A stretch of DNA of 61,935 nt, taken from contig NC_009051.1 in assembly GCF_000015825.1 (NCBI RefSeq), positions 636,760-698,694 on the forward strand, in the 5' to 3' direction. This document shows, in pieces, positions 25,126 through 33,223 of the stretch (position 1 is its first letter; the number at the start of each line of letters is the position of its first letter). Position numbers and translations under genes: made by a program. Under the pieces are notes generated by a model. The model was not told where the DNA came from and did no database searches. It saw only the letters and a program-made list of their open reading frames with translations. The stretch comes from Methanoculleus marisnigri JR1 (GTDB lineage: Archaea; Halobacteriota; Methanomicrobia; Methanomicrobiales; Methanoculleaceae).

Positions 25126-26824
25126 CTCCTGCCTCCCGATGTATCGCAACGGCGAGTGCCGCCAGATCGTCAAGGTCGTTCCCGGTCGGTACCAGCCCCC
25201 CGTACCGGAACGCTTCCGCCCGACGGACGAATGTTTCCAGGTCGGATCCGAACTGTGCCCGGCCGTGCCGGGCTGCGAATTCCCGCGGTGTCATGGCCGC
25301 AGCGTTGGCCGGGCCGTGGAGTACGGCGATGCGGTCCCGCAGACCGGAGTAGATGCGGCCGATCGCTTCGTGCGGAGTCTGTTCGTGCAGAAGGTCTGCG
25401 GAAGGTTCCGGCAGGACGGAGTGCGGCTCCGGGCTCTCATCGTCATACTGCGGTGCGGTCTGCCCCTCTTCGTCGGGAAACGACCGTATCCCCTGGTAGC
25501 CTGTGTTGTGTCGCGAGCGCTGCAGGAACCAGGCGGCGCTGAGTGCGGTGATGGCAATCGAGGACGTGAGCAGGAATGTCGGTGCAAGAACGCTGCCCAG
25601 GGAGGGGATGACGAAATCTGCGGGTCTGCTCTCTGCTGCGTTCAGGGGCGTCAGACCATCTCCGGTAAAGTAGGCGGTGACGGTGTGGCGTCCTGCCGTG
25701 AATGTACCGTTGTGAACGTACCTGCCGTCGCTCCCCGTTGTGACGCGAATCGTGCGTTCTCTATCGATTGAGAGTATCACCGGGGCTTCCGCCACCGGGG
25801 CCCCGGTGATGGTGATCAGCATCCCGGAGCAGATCGCAAACCCCGGGGCATCCGGATTGTACGAGGCGTCGCACGTGAGATGCGCATCGACGGGACGGAT
25901 CGTGAACTTGACCTCGCCGGAGGAACGTCCTGCGGCGGTTGCGTAGGCGGAATGCACCCCTGGACTACCCTGGTCGATGAGGTATTCGTAGCGGAACCTG
26001 TTGCCGTTGGTAGGGACCGAGGCGACGTTGTTTCCGTCGACGGTTATGTTGACGGAGTCCGCCTGCGTTCCGGCGAGGAGTTCCCCGGAGAAGAGAAGCG
26101 TGTCCCCGAATACGCCGTCTTCCGGTTCGACGGTGAGGTTGATGGGTGCGGGTCCGGTTTTGTTGCCGGAAGACGCCGGTGCCGCTGCATCCGATGGGGA
26201 TGCAAATGCTTCCAGGCTCTCTTCAAACTTGGTCGTGTTGACGCCGAACTGCAGTGCGACATCGATTATCCTGTCACTTCTCTTCACGATCGCGTTTTTC
26301 TCTATGTTAAGCCTCGTTCGTATGGCCTTTCCCTCGAGGCCGGCGGCGTCTCCTTCGCGGCCCTGCAGGCGATCCAGCTTCTCGGAATCGCTCAGGTAAC
26401 CCGAGAGCGATCGGTGGTTGTCCTGGCTTGCCTGTGTGAACTCGTAAATTCCGGTCGCGATCAGGTTTTGCCGAGCGATCTGTTTATTGAGGTCTTTGAT
26501 GTCTGATCCGACCCCCTCAAGCCCCCCTCCGGCGCGTTTGTAGTCCTCCTCCGATGCCGCAGAGAGGACTTCTGCCGTGCTATCGAGGACATTCTCCATG
26601 AGCGGAGAAACCTCTTCCGAACACCGGAAGGGGGTCTGCTGCTCGCGCTGGAGGTCGCGGGAGTACAGGTTTGCTCGTGTATCGTGTGTCTGGCCCGTGT
26701 ATCCGTTGGGCAGTCCTCCTGTGAGGCTTCCGTACCCGGGATGCCCTGCCGAGAGGATGAGCGTGAGAGCGGCCACGGTAATGAGGAGTGCGATGAAGAG
26801 TACGTGGCGGCGGATTTTTCTCAT
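25112..26824 (-). CDS. DUF4129 protein with extracytoplasmic Ig-like part
   Basis: 570 residues. A signal or anchor helix lies at about 7-24, a helical part at about 60-205, and two Ig-like beta domains at about 235-400 (NITVDGNNVASVPTNGNRF, VTTGSDGRYVHNGTFTAGRH). A transmembrane helix at about 415-435 is followed by a cytoplasmic C-terminal DUF4129 domain (about 485-565) with REFAARHG and FVRRAEAFRYGG. The architecture suggests a sensor or scaffold that links an outside domain to the MoxR side. Its start overlaps the stop of the previous gene as ATGA. Confidence 0.85.
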   Translation of the reverse strand: MRKIRRHVLFIALLITVAALTLILSAGHPGYGSLTGGLPNGYTGQTHDTRANLYSRDLQREQQTPFRCSEEVSPLMENVLDSTAEVLSAASEEDYKRAGGGLEGVGSDIKDLNKQIARQNLIATGIYEFTQASQDNHRSLSGYLSDSEKLDRLQGREGDAAGLEGKAIRTRLNIEKNAIVKRSDRIIDVALQFGVNTTKFEESLEAFASPSDAAAPASSGNKTGPAPINLTVEPEDGVFGDTLLFSGELLAGTQADSVNITVDGNNVASVPTNGNRFRYEYLIDQGSPGVHSAYATAAGRSSGEVKFTIRPVDAHLTCDASYNPDAPGFAICSGMLITITGAPVAEAPVILSIDRERTIRVTTGSDGRYVHNGTFTAGRHTVTAYFTGDGLTPLNAAESRPADFVIPSLGSVLAPTFLLTSSIAITALSAAWFLQRSRHNTGYQGIRSFPDEEGQTAPQYDDESPEPHSVLPEPSADLLHEQTPHEAIGRIYSGLRDRIAVLHGPANAAAMTPREFAARHGRAQFGSDLETFVRRAEAFRYGGLVPTGNDLDDLAALAVAIHREAGGEED

Positions 26825-27156
26825 GCGACCAGAACCTCCAGTATCTTCACCGCGGCAAGATGGGCGAACAGAATGATGCCGGCGATGATCAGGTACTTCT
26901 GGCGGGTCAGGTAGACCGGCTCGGCGTAAGGGAGAGTGGCAACCTGAACGATGATTGCCGTGCCGATGAGCCAGAGCACGAAAAACAGCCCTGGGTCGAA
27001 GAACCCGTTCACCAGCATCGCCCCGGTGGCCACGTAGAGCCAGAGTACGACGGAGATCAGGAGAAGGTGTTTTCGAGCCATGTCGTACAGGGGATGGCTA
27101 TCGAGGTTTCGATATATAAATTCTTCCTGGACCTCCTGTCGGGATCTGCGTGTCAT
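26821..27156 (-). CDS. Small membrane protein, first gene of the MoxR operon
   Basis: 111 residues with a charged N-terminus (MTRRSRQEVQEEFIYRN) and three hydrophobic stretches. Family not recognised. It begins the operon that ends at 20599. ATGA overlap with the DUF4129 gene. Likely an accessory membrane subunit. Confidence 0.72.
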   Translation of the reverse strand: MTRRSRQEVQEEFIYRNLDSHPLYDMARKHLLLISVVLWLYVATGAMLVNGFFDPGLFFVLWLIGTAIIVQVATLPYAEPVYLTRQKYLIIAGIILFAHLAAVKILEVLVA

Positions 27157-27239
27157 CAGGGGCTGTCCGCTGATGAAATTCCAAATCGGGCTGCAATTGA
27201 GTCTAGATCCCGTCTAAATGCTCTTGGGTTATCCCACTA

Positions 27240-27271
27240 AAAAATATATTGGTGGAAAAATTTATATCCAG
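27240..27271 (-). promoter_or_regulatory. Candidate promoter of the MoxR operon
   Basis: Two AT-rich TATA-like tracts (AATATATTTTTT and GGATATAAATTT on the minus strand) lie 85-115 bases before the ATG at 27156. Either could serve the seven-gene operon with a leader of roughly 60-90 bases. Confidence 0.4.
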
Positions 27272-27602
27272 CCAACGATATGGCTGGGTGTCGGGTGGCG
27301 TGGCTGGAGAGATCACACTCATCATCATAGATCCGCCGTCCCATACATCCTCAGGTTCAGTTTCGGGAGACACCCGGTACCGCAGCATAGACGCCCGACG
27401 GAGGATAGTCTGCATGTGTCTGTCGGTTGTTCCCGTTGCGGTTGGCCTGTCTGTGGATAGGGGGGAGACGGTTGCTCCGGGCGACTGCACCGGGAGCGCG
27501 GCCGGCTTGGTCGAGCCGGTCATCCGGAACAACGATAACGGCGAGAGAGGAGGCGTTCTTGCCGGGGACCCGGTGGACTGCAGGAGGCGACCGCTATGGA
27601 AG

Positions 27603-27975
27603 CGAGGACGTCCGGCCCTTGCTGCCATTATCCCGGTCTACGATGAGGAGCGGGTTATCGGGAGTGTGGTCCTTCAGGTGAAGGAGCACGCCGACCGGGT
27701 GATCATCGTTGATGACGGCTCCGCGGACCGGACCGCCGCGATCGCCCCTCTCGGCTTGAAGATGACCGAGGTCCCGATCTCGGTCACCTACGACGTCCCC
27801 CATAAGGACAAGACGTTTGTGCCGATTATCGAGCGGGGGAAGAGGAGAGCGACTGGTTCCCCGGTTGGTGAGGAGGCTGGAAAGGGTGAGCGAAGGAGTT
27901 CTCGCTGGCCCGAGAGGATCTGAGATGGCTGTGCTCAGCATCGGGCCGGAGGTCATCAAGGAGGGATCTGTTTGA
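27603..27975 (+). pseudogene. Remnant of a GT2 family glycosyltransferase
   Basis: One frame (27603-27845) encodes the N-terminus of a GT2 enzyme, LAAIIPVYDEERVIGSV and VIIVDDGSADRTA, joined directly to a C-terminal piece GLKMTEVPISVTYDV. The central 100-plus residues with the catalytic and donor motifs are deleted. From about 27834 a second open frame (ERLVPRL...) continues and ends in TGA at 27973-27975, overlapping the TTG start of the next gene as TTGA. The intact gene therefore probably once headed the following glycan operon. It cannot make an active enzyme as it stands. Confidence 0.65.
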
Positions 27976-29090
27976 GGATACTCCGTGTCACCAGCGATCT
28001 CTATCCCTATGTCGTAGGAGGTTTGGGGGTGCATGCTCGAGAGATGTCCAAGTCCCAGGTGAAGTTGGGGCATGAGGTGACCATACTCACAACGAGTATG
28101 GCTGATAGAATGCCGGATAATCTGGACGGGTTCCGGGTAGCCTGTTTTAAGAATAACGCGAAACTGCTGGGCAACACCATAAGCTTAGGGTTGCTCTTCA
28201 AACTATTCCGAATCCGCAAGAGTTACGATATCATTCATGCGCATTCCCACCTTTTCTTCTCGACCAATGTCTGTGCCCTGATCAGAAAGATCGGTTCATC
28301 CCCGTTGGTGATCACCAACCATGGAATCATGTCCGCCAGCGCCCCCGACTGGTTCAACCTGCTCTATCTCAAAACAATCGGGAGGTGGACACTGAATACC
28401 GCAGACAGGATTATCTGTTATACCGAGGAGGAGAAGGAAAACCTCATCAGCATTCTCCACATCCCCGAATCGAAAATTGCTGTGATTCCAAATGGTATTA
28501 ATACAAAACAATTTCATCCCCGGGCGGGTGATCATGCTGCAGATACGATCAACCTCCTCTGGGTGGGTAGATTCGTTAAAGGAAAAGGTGTGGAGTATAT
28601 CGTGCAGGCAATGGATATTCTGGTCAAGGAAATACCGAGCCTGCACCTGACTCTGATTGGGGAAGGGCCGGAGAGGGATTGTATCCGCGAACTTATTGAG
28701 AGCCTGGAATTAGACAATAATATCAATATCATCGATTTTGTTCCCTATGATGAGATGCCCTGGTTTTTCCAGGATTCTGATATCTTTGTGCTCCCAAGCC
28801 TGCACGAAGGGGTACCTCGAACAGCACTGGAGGCGATGTCCTGTGAGTTACCTGTCGTGATCTCCGACTTGCCCCATTTGAGAGACCTGATCGATGGCGG
28901 GGGCGTGATGTTTCCGAAGAAGGATGTCCAGGCTCTTGTTGATCATCTCCGGGTTCTTATCTTCGATGACGATAAACGGACAAAGATGGGACGGAACGCC
29001 AGGGAGAAGATCGTGTGGGAGTATTCGTGGGAGCGGATCGTTGCCAGAACACTCAATGTTTATCAGGAAGTCATTTCAAGTGCACATTGA
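27972..29090 (+). CDS. GT4 family glycosyltransferase
   Basis: 372 residues starting at a TTG, with GGAGG seven bases away. The N-terminal loop VGGLGVHAREMSK, the donor-half segment LLWVGRFVKGKGVEYIVQAM and an intact EX7E motif in PSLHEGVPRTALEAMSC identify a retaining GT4 enzyme. First intact gene of the AT-richer island; 12 bases separate it from the CapK-like gene, so the pair is an operon. Specificity unknown. Confidence 0.92.
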   Translation: MRILRVTSDLYPYVVGGLGVHAREMSKSQVKLGHEVTILTTSMADRMPDNLDGFRVACFKNNAKLLGNTISLGLLFKLFRIRKSYDIIHAHSHLFFSTNVCALIRKIGSSPLVITNHGIMSASAPDWFNLLYLKTIGRWTLNTADRIICYTEEEKENLISILHIPESKIAVIPNGINTKQFHPRAGDHAADTINLLWVGRFVKGKGVEYIVQAMDILVKEIPSLHLTLIGEGPERDCIRELIESLELDNNINIIDFVPYDEMPWFFQDSDIFVLPSLHEGVPRTALEAMSCELPVVISDLPHLRDLIDGGGVMFPKKDVQALVDHLRVLIFDDDKRTKMGRNAREKIVWEYSWERIVARTLNVYQEVISSAH

Positions 29091-29102
29091 AGTTGGGGGG
29101 TT

Positions 29103-30383
29103 ATGAGTCATTTACGGAAAGCATTCTACCTGCAGAATCTCATGAAACAACAATGGTTGAAGCCGGAGGAGCTGGATGCCGTTCAGGTAAAGATGCTCAG
29201 GGGGATACTAAAGCATGCCTATGCAAATGTGCCGCTATACCGCGATAAATTCCGATCGACAGGTGTATACCCTGATGATATTAAGTGCGTCGAGGACCTG
29301 CAAAAACTTCCATTGACAACTAAAAATGATGTCCAGGAAAGTTTTCCTTCCAGAATACTGCCGCCGGGCACCGATCTCAGCAGGTGCTGGATCTCCCGGA
29401 CAAGCGGTTCGACAGGTATCCCGTTCAGGATGGTCTATGGCACGAGAGATGAGGATTACCAGAAAGCTGTTGCTCTCCGGCCAAACCTGAGTTGTGGCCA
29501 AAATCTTCGAGACCGATGGGCCGTTTTCACCTCCCCGAGCCATGTCGTGAAAAAGAAATGGTTCCAGAAACTGCGAATTTTCACCCCTGAATTTGTTTCA
29601 TTGTTTGATAAGCCCGATGATCAAATCCAGGCTTTAAAACAGATTAATCCGGATGTTATCGACGGGTATGCATCATCAATTCATCTGGTTGCAAAAAGGT
29701 TGCAGGAAACTGGTACCGATGGGATACACCCGAGACTGATCTACAGCACATCCGAACTGCTCACTCAAGATATGCGCCGTTGTATCGAGACTACCTTTGG
29801 AGTGGATGTTCTTGACCAGTTCGGGTGCGTCGAACTTGGCCGGACCGCCTGGGAATGTCATGAACATGCCGGATATCATATCGACTGTGATGCGGTAGTT
29901 ATGGAATTTCTACGGGACGGTTCGGCGGTTGCCCCGGGGGAGCGAGGGGAAATGGTGTACACGGGATTGTACAATTACACAATGCCGTTAATCAGGTACG
30001 CCGTTGGGGATGTCGGTGTTCCCAGCGATGAGATCTGTCCCTGCGGCCGGGGACTGCCGCTGATGAAACTTATTGAGGGACGCTCTGATGCCTTTATGAA
30101 AGTTCCCAACGGGCAGATCTTCTCTCCCATTATCTGGACGGTGCTCATGAGGGAGATCCCCGGCATTGGACAATTCAAGGTAATCCAGGAGAGAATTGAC
30201 CGCCTGAATGTGTTGGTCGTTAAGGGTTCGGATTTTTCAGGGGCAACGATCCCGCAGATTCAACGAGAGATCAAGGCTGCCATGGGTGAGGAGATGGTGG
30301 TTGACGTGGATATCGTTGAGGAGATCCCGCGGGACCCTTCGGGAAAGGTCAGATGTGCTGTCTCAAAGGTGGAAATTCAATGA
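29103..30383 (+). CDS. CapK/PaaK-like adenylate-forming enzyme
   Basis: 426 residues of the ANL superfamily, closest in style to phenylacetate-CoA ligases and to the CapK proteins found in capsule clusters. The ATP-binding motif is SRTSGSTGIPF (about 99-109), and the C-terminal part ends in VEEIPRDPSGKVRCAVSKVE, retaining the lysine-bearing GK region of the hinge domain. CapK-type proteins in polysaccharide loci are thought to activate a carboxylate for transfer to a sugar, but the substrate is not established. It lies between GT4 genes in a plus-strand run. Confidence 0.85.
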   Translation: MSHLRKAFYLQNLMKQQWLKPEELDAVQVKMLRGILKHAYANVPLYRDKFRSTGVYPDDIKCVEDLQKLPLTTKNDVQESFPSRILPPGTDLSRCWISRTSGSTGIPFRMVYGTRDEDYQKAVALRPNLSCGQNLRDRWAVFTSPSHVVKKKWFQKLRIFTPEFVSLFDKPDDQIQALKQINPDVIDGYASSIHLVAKRLQETGTDGIHPRLIYSTSELLTQDMRRCIETTFGVDVLDQFGCVELGRTAWECHEHAGYHIDCDAVVMEFLRDGSAVAPGERGEMVYTGLYNYTMPLIRYAVGDVGVPSDEICPCGRGLPLMKLIEGRSDAFMKVPNGQIFSPIIWTVLMREIPGIGQFKVIQERIDRLNVLVVKGSDFSGATIPQIQREIKAAMGEEMVVDVDIVEEIPRDPSGKVRCAVSKVEIQ

Positions 30384-30543
30384 TCTTGGTATACTCCGCT
30401 AAAAACAAAGAAAAACTCTTGGCCTCAGTAAACGGAGTCAAACTCCGGGTACGCGTGTCTATATATAATATGAGGCTGCAGAGGGATTCTCTTGCGGTAT
30501 CATCTTCTTCGACGGATTGGGGGATCGTTTTTTGGAGGTTTGA

Positions 30544-30696
30544 CGGGAGAGGTTGCCGGAATCTCTAAAAACAGGAGAACGGAGGTCGTATACGTTGGTG
30601 TTGAGGGGATCCGAAGAACTGCTCGGGAAAGGTCGGGCATACCGTTTCGATGGTGACGGCCAGAGAGCGATCCCAATACCCGGTGGTGAGATGTAG
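30544..30696 (+). pseudogene. Possible 3' remnant or small ORF before a GT4 gene
   Basis: In the 312-base gap after the CapK-like gene one frame is open from 30544 to a TAG at 30694-30696. It encodes a peptide ending LGKGRAYRFDGDGQRAIPIP plus five residues, with coding-like composition. The TAG shares one base with the GTG start of the GT4 gene (TAGTG), which is how real coupled genes are joined in this region. A GGAGG before the TTG at 30595 could also start a 33-residue protein. It is either a small gene or the tail of a deleted one. Family not recognised. A TATA-like CTATATATAAT lies near 30457. Confidence 0.35.
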
Positions 30697-31877
30697 TGAG
30701 GATTGGGTATTTTACAAGCAGCTTTCCGCATAGGGATCCGGGAACTGACAGAGTATTAATTCCTCACGCGTACGGTGGGGTGGAGAATGGTACGTACCAA
30801 TTGGCAAAGCAGATGGCGAAGAAGGGTCACGATGTTTTTGTATTTACCACATCCGACAATGGCGGAGACTCATACGAAGAATACGGTAACATCCACATCC
30901 ATCGATACAGTAAGAACTTTTCCATTGGGCGGGCCCCGATCTCTTTCGGTTCGCTATATAAACCAATTATCTCGGGTATTAAACTCGATATCGTCCATGC
31001 AAGGATGGGAAACCTCCCGGTTCCGCTAACTGGTTACTGGTACTCCAGACGGCATAGCGTACCATACATCGTCTCTTATCATGGAGACTGGGATGCTACC
31101 TTTGGAAGCCCCGGTCGGAGAGTGGGCGTTTTTCTCTTTAATAATCTGTTGTGCGATTATATTTTATCAAACGCGGATAAGATAATCGCTCTTTCAAAGG
31201 AGCATGCTCATGAATCTAAAATTTTGGGAAAATATCTCGATAACATTGTAGTTATCCCGAACGGTCTGAATCCTGAGGAGTTTGAGATCCCGTATACGAA
31301 GGAGCAGTGCAGGGAGAATTTAGGTTTACCGGGAAAAGCAAAGATTATCTTGTTTTTAGGTTCGCTCACTCCGATAAAGGCACCTGACATTCTTGTAAAA
31401 TCAATGAAAATTGTTCTGGATTCGATTCCGGACGCATACCTTGTTATCGCCGGCGATGGGCCGATGGAGCAAGAACTCATTGAGTTGACAGAAAGACTTG
31501 GAATCGGGGCTTCAGTTCGATTTACAGGTTTCGTCTCTGACGAGAAGAGTCAATACTATAAGGCTGCCGATATATTCGTGCTCCCATCAAGACATGAAGC
31601 ATTTGGTAACGTCTTATTAGAAGCATCTGCATCCGGCCTGCCGATTGTTGTGAGTGATATCAGGAGCGTTAGAGCCATCGTCGATGAGGAGTGTAATGGC
31701 CTCTTCGCACAGATCGACGATGAGGTGGATTTTGCTCAAAAGATTGTTTATCTTTTGCGAAATGAAGTGGTCAGGAGGGAAAAGGGCGCGAATGCACGGG
31801 AAAAATGCGAACCGTTTACCTGGGACGCGATTGCGACGAAGACGGAGCGACTTTATCTGGGTGTTTTAAATGAGTGA
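30696..31877 (+). CDS. GT4 family glycosyltransferase
   Basis: 393 residues from a GTG start with a GGTGAG site. Typical N-terminus (MRIGYFTSSFPHRDPGTDRV, then AYGGVENGTYQLAKQM), donor half IILFLGSLTPIKAPDILVKS, and an intact EX7E in PSRHEAFGNVLLEASAS. Its start overlaps the stop of the preceding small frame. The codon use is AT-rich like its neighbours and unlike the GC-rich genes outside the island. Sugar specificity unknown. Confidence 0.92.
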   Translation: MRIGYFTSSFPHRDPGTDRVLIPHAYGGVENGTYQLAKQMAKKGHDVFVFTTSDNGGDSYEEYGNIHIHRYSKNFSIGRAPISFGSLYKPIISGIKLDIVHARMGNLPVPLTGYWYSRRHSVPYIVSYHGDWDATFGSPGRRVGVFLFNNLLCDYILSNADKIIALSKEHAHESKILGKYLDNIVVIPNGLNPEEFEIPYTKEQCRENLGLPGKAKIILFLGSLTPIKAPDILVKSMKIVLDSIPDAYLVIAGDGPMEQELIELTERLGIGASVRFTGFVSDEKSQYYKAADIFVLPSRHEAFGNVLLEASASGLPIVVSDIRSVRAIVDEECNGLFAQIDDEVDFAQKIVYLLRNEVVRREKGANAREKCEPFTWDAIATKTERLYLGVLNE

Positions 31878-31935
31878 AGATTTCTCACCAGTAATCTCTT
31901 AAGTAAAGGGAATGTGGATTTCATGGGTGTTTTGA

Positions 31936-33069
31936 GTGCCGGTTACGAATGATACAAAGATAGCGGTGGTGACATTTCCTGTGAGCAAGTCCGGGAGTGG
32001 GCCGCTTTTAAATCTTGCAGAAGTTCTGCTAAAACGGTCAAACAATCCGCTGTATGTTATAACCGGGAACGAGGGATCGAAGGTCGGCAACATCGATGCC
32101 AGAGTTCGAGTTACAAGTATATCTCATCGACCAAAGCAGCATATCTTCAGTAGAGGCATAGCATACGCCATTACGCAGCTAAGGATCTCGGTTTCCATAC
32201 TTAAGGTGGCAAAAAGTGTTGATGCGTGGTTATTTTTTGTAGGTGGGGAACTGCTGATATTTCCGATAGTTTCCGCAAAATTAACTCGTAAACCGGTGAT
32301 ACTATTGTTTGCCGGTTCTCCATTGTATCAGTCAACGGTGCAAAAAAATAGGATGAGGCCGGTCATCTTCTTGATATCTACGTTTAATCGGTTATTATGC
32401 GAGAACCTTATTGTCTATAGCCCGATGCACATTTCTGAATGGAACCTCGGACGATATCGCCACAAAATCCTCATCGCCCACCGGCACTACCTCGATTTCG
32501 AGACCTTCACCGTCACCACCCCCCTACCCGACCGCCCGGCCCTCGTCGGCTACATCGGCCGGCTGAGCGGGGAAAAGGGTGTCCAGCATTTCGTCCAGGC
32601 CCTCCCCGCCATCCTCAGCGACCGGCAGGATCTCCGCGTGCTCATCGGTGGGGACGGGCAGCTAAAAGAGACGATCGAGGCCACTCTGCAAGAACAGGGA
32701 GTCTCCGCCAGCGTCGAGCTCCCGGGCTGGATCTCCCACGATGACCTCCCCCGATACCTCAACCAGCTCCGCCTCCTTGTCCTCCCCTCCTACACCGAAG
32801 GGCTCCCGAACATCATGCTCGAGGCGATGGCATGCGGAACCCCGGTGCTTGCCACACCGGTTGGGGCGGTACCGGATGTCATAGTGGATGGCGTGACAGG
32901 ATTTATTATGGAGAACAACTCCCTTGAGTGCATTGCGGAGAACGTGAACCGGGCGCTGAACTCCCCGGACCTGGAGCGGATCGCGGAGGACGGGAGGCGG
33001 TTTGTGGAGGAGCATTTCACGTTTGAGCGCGTGGTTGCTCGATGGAAGGAGGTGCTTGAAGAAGTATGA
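31936..33069 (+). CDS. GT4 family glycosyltransferase with mosaic composition
   Basis: 377 residues from a GTG start. The donor half shows LVGYIGRLSGEKGVQHFVQA and PSYTEGLPNIMLEAMACG with the EX7E motif intact. The DNA changes abruptly near 32440-32470: the acceptor-binding half is AT-rich with island-type codons, the donor-binding half is GC-rich with mainly C or G at third positions. The reading frame continues without interruption, so it should be functional. It looks like a recombinant that joined a foreign N-terminal half to a resident C-terminal half. Confidence 0.9.
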   Translation: MPVTNDTKIAVVTFPVSKSGSGPLLNLAEVLLKRSNNPLYVITGNEGSKVGNIDARVRVTSISHRPKQHIFSRGIAYAITQLRISVSILKVAKSVDAWLFFVGGELLIFPIVSAKLTRKPVILLFAGSPLYQSTVQKNRMRPVIFLISTFNRLLCENLIVYSPMHISEWNLGRYRHKILIAHRHYLDFETFTVTTPLPDRPALVGYIGRLSGEKGVQHFVQALPAILSDRQDLRVLIGGDGQLKETIEATLQEQGVSASVELPGWISHDDLPRYLNQLRLLVLPSYTEGLPNIMLEAMACGTPVLATPVGAVPDVIVDGVTGFIMENNSLECIAENVNRALNSPDLERIAEDGRRFVEEHFTFERVVARWKEVLEEV

Positions 33070-33223
33070 TCCTGGGTTGTGGGACACCTTAAGTTCATGG
33101 CGGGTTCATTTATCAGCGAAATCGCCGGGATTTGTGGAGGAAGAAGGCGTTCTGTCACGAACGGGTTGTTTTTTTTGCGTTCGTCTGTGCGGAATAAACA
33201 CTATTGCCGGGTTTGGGATCTGA

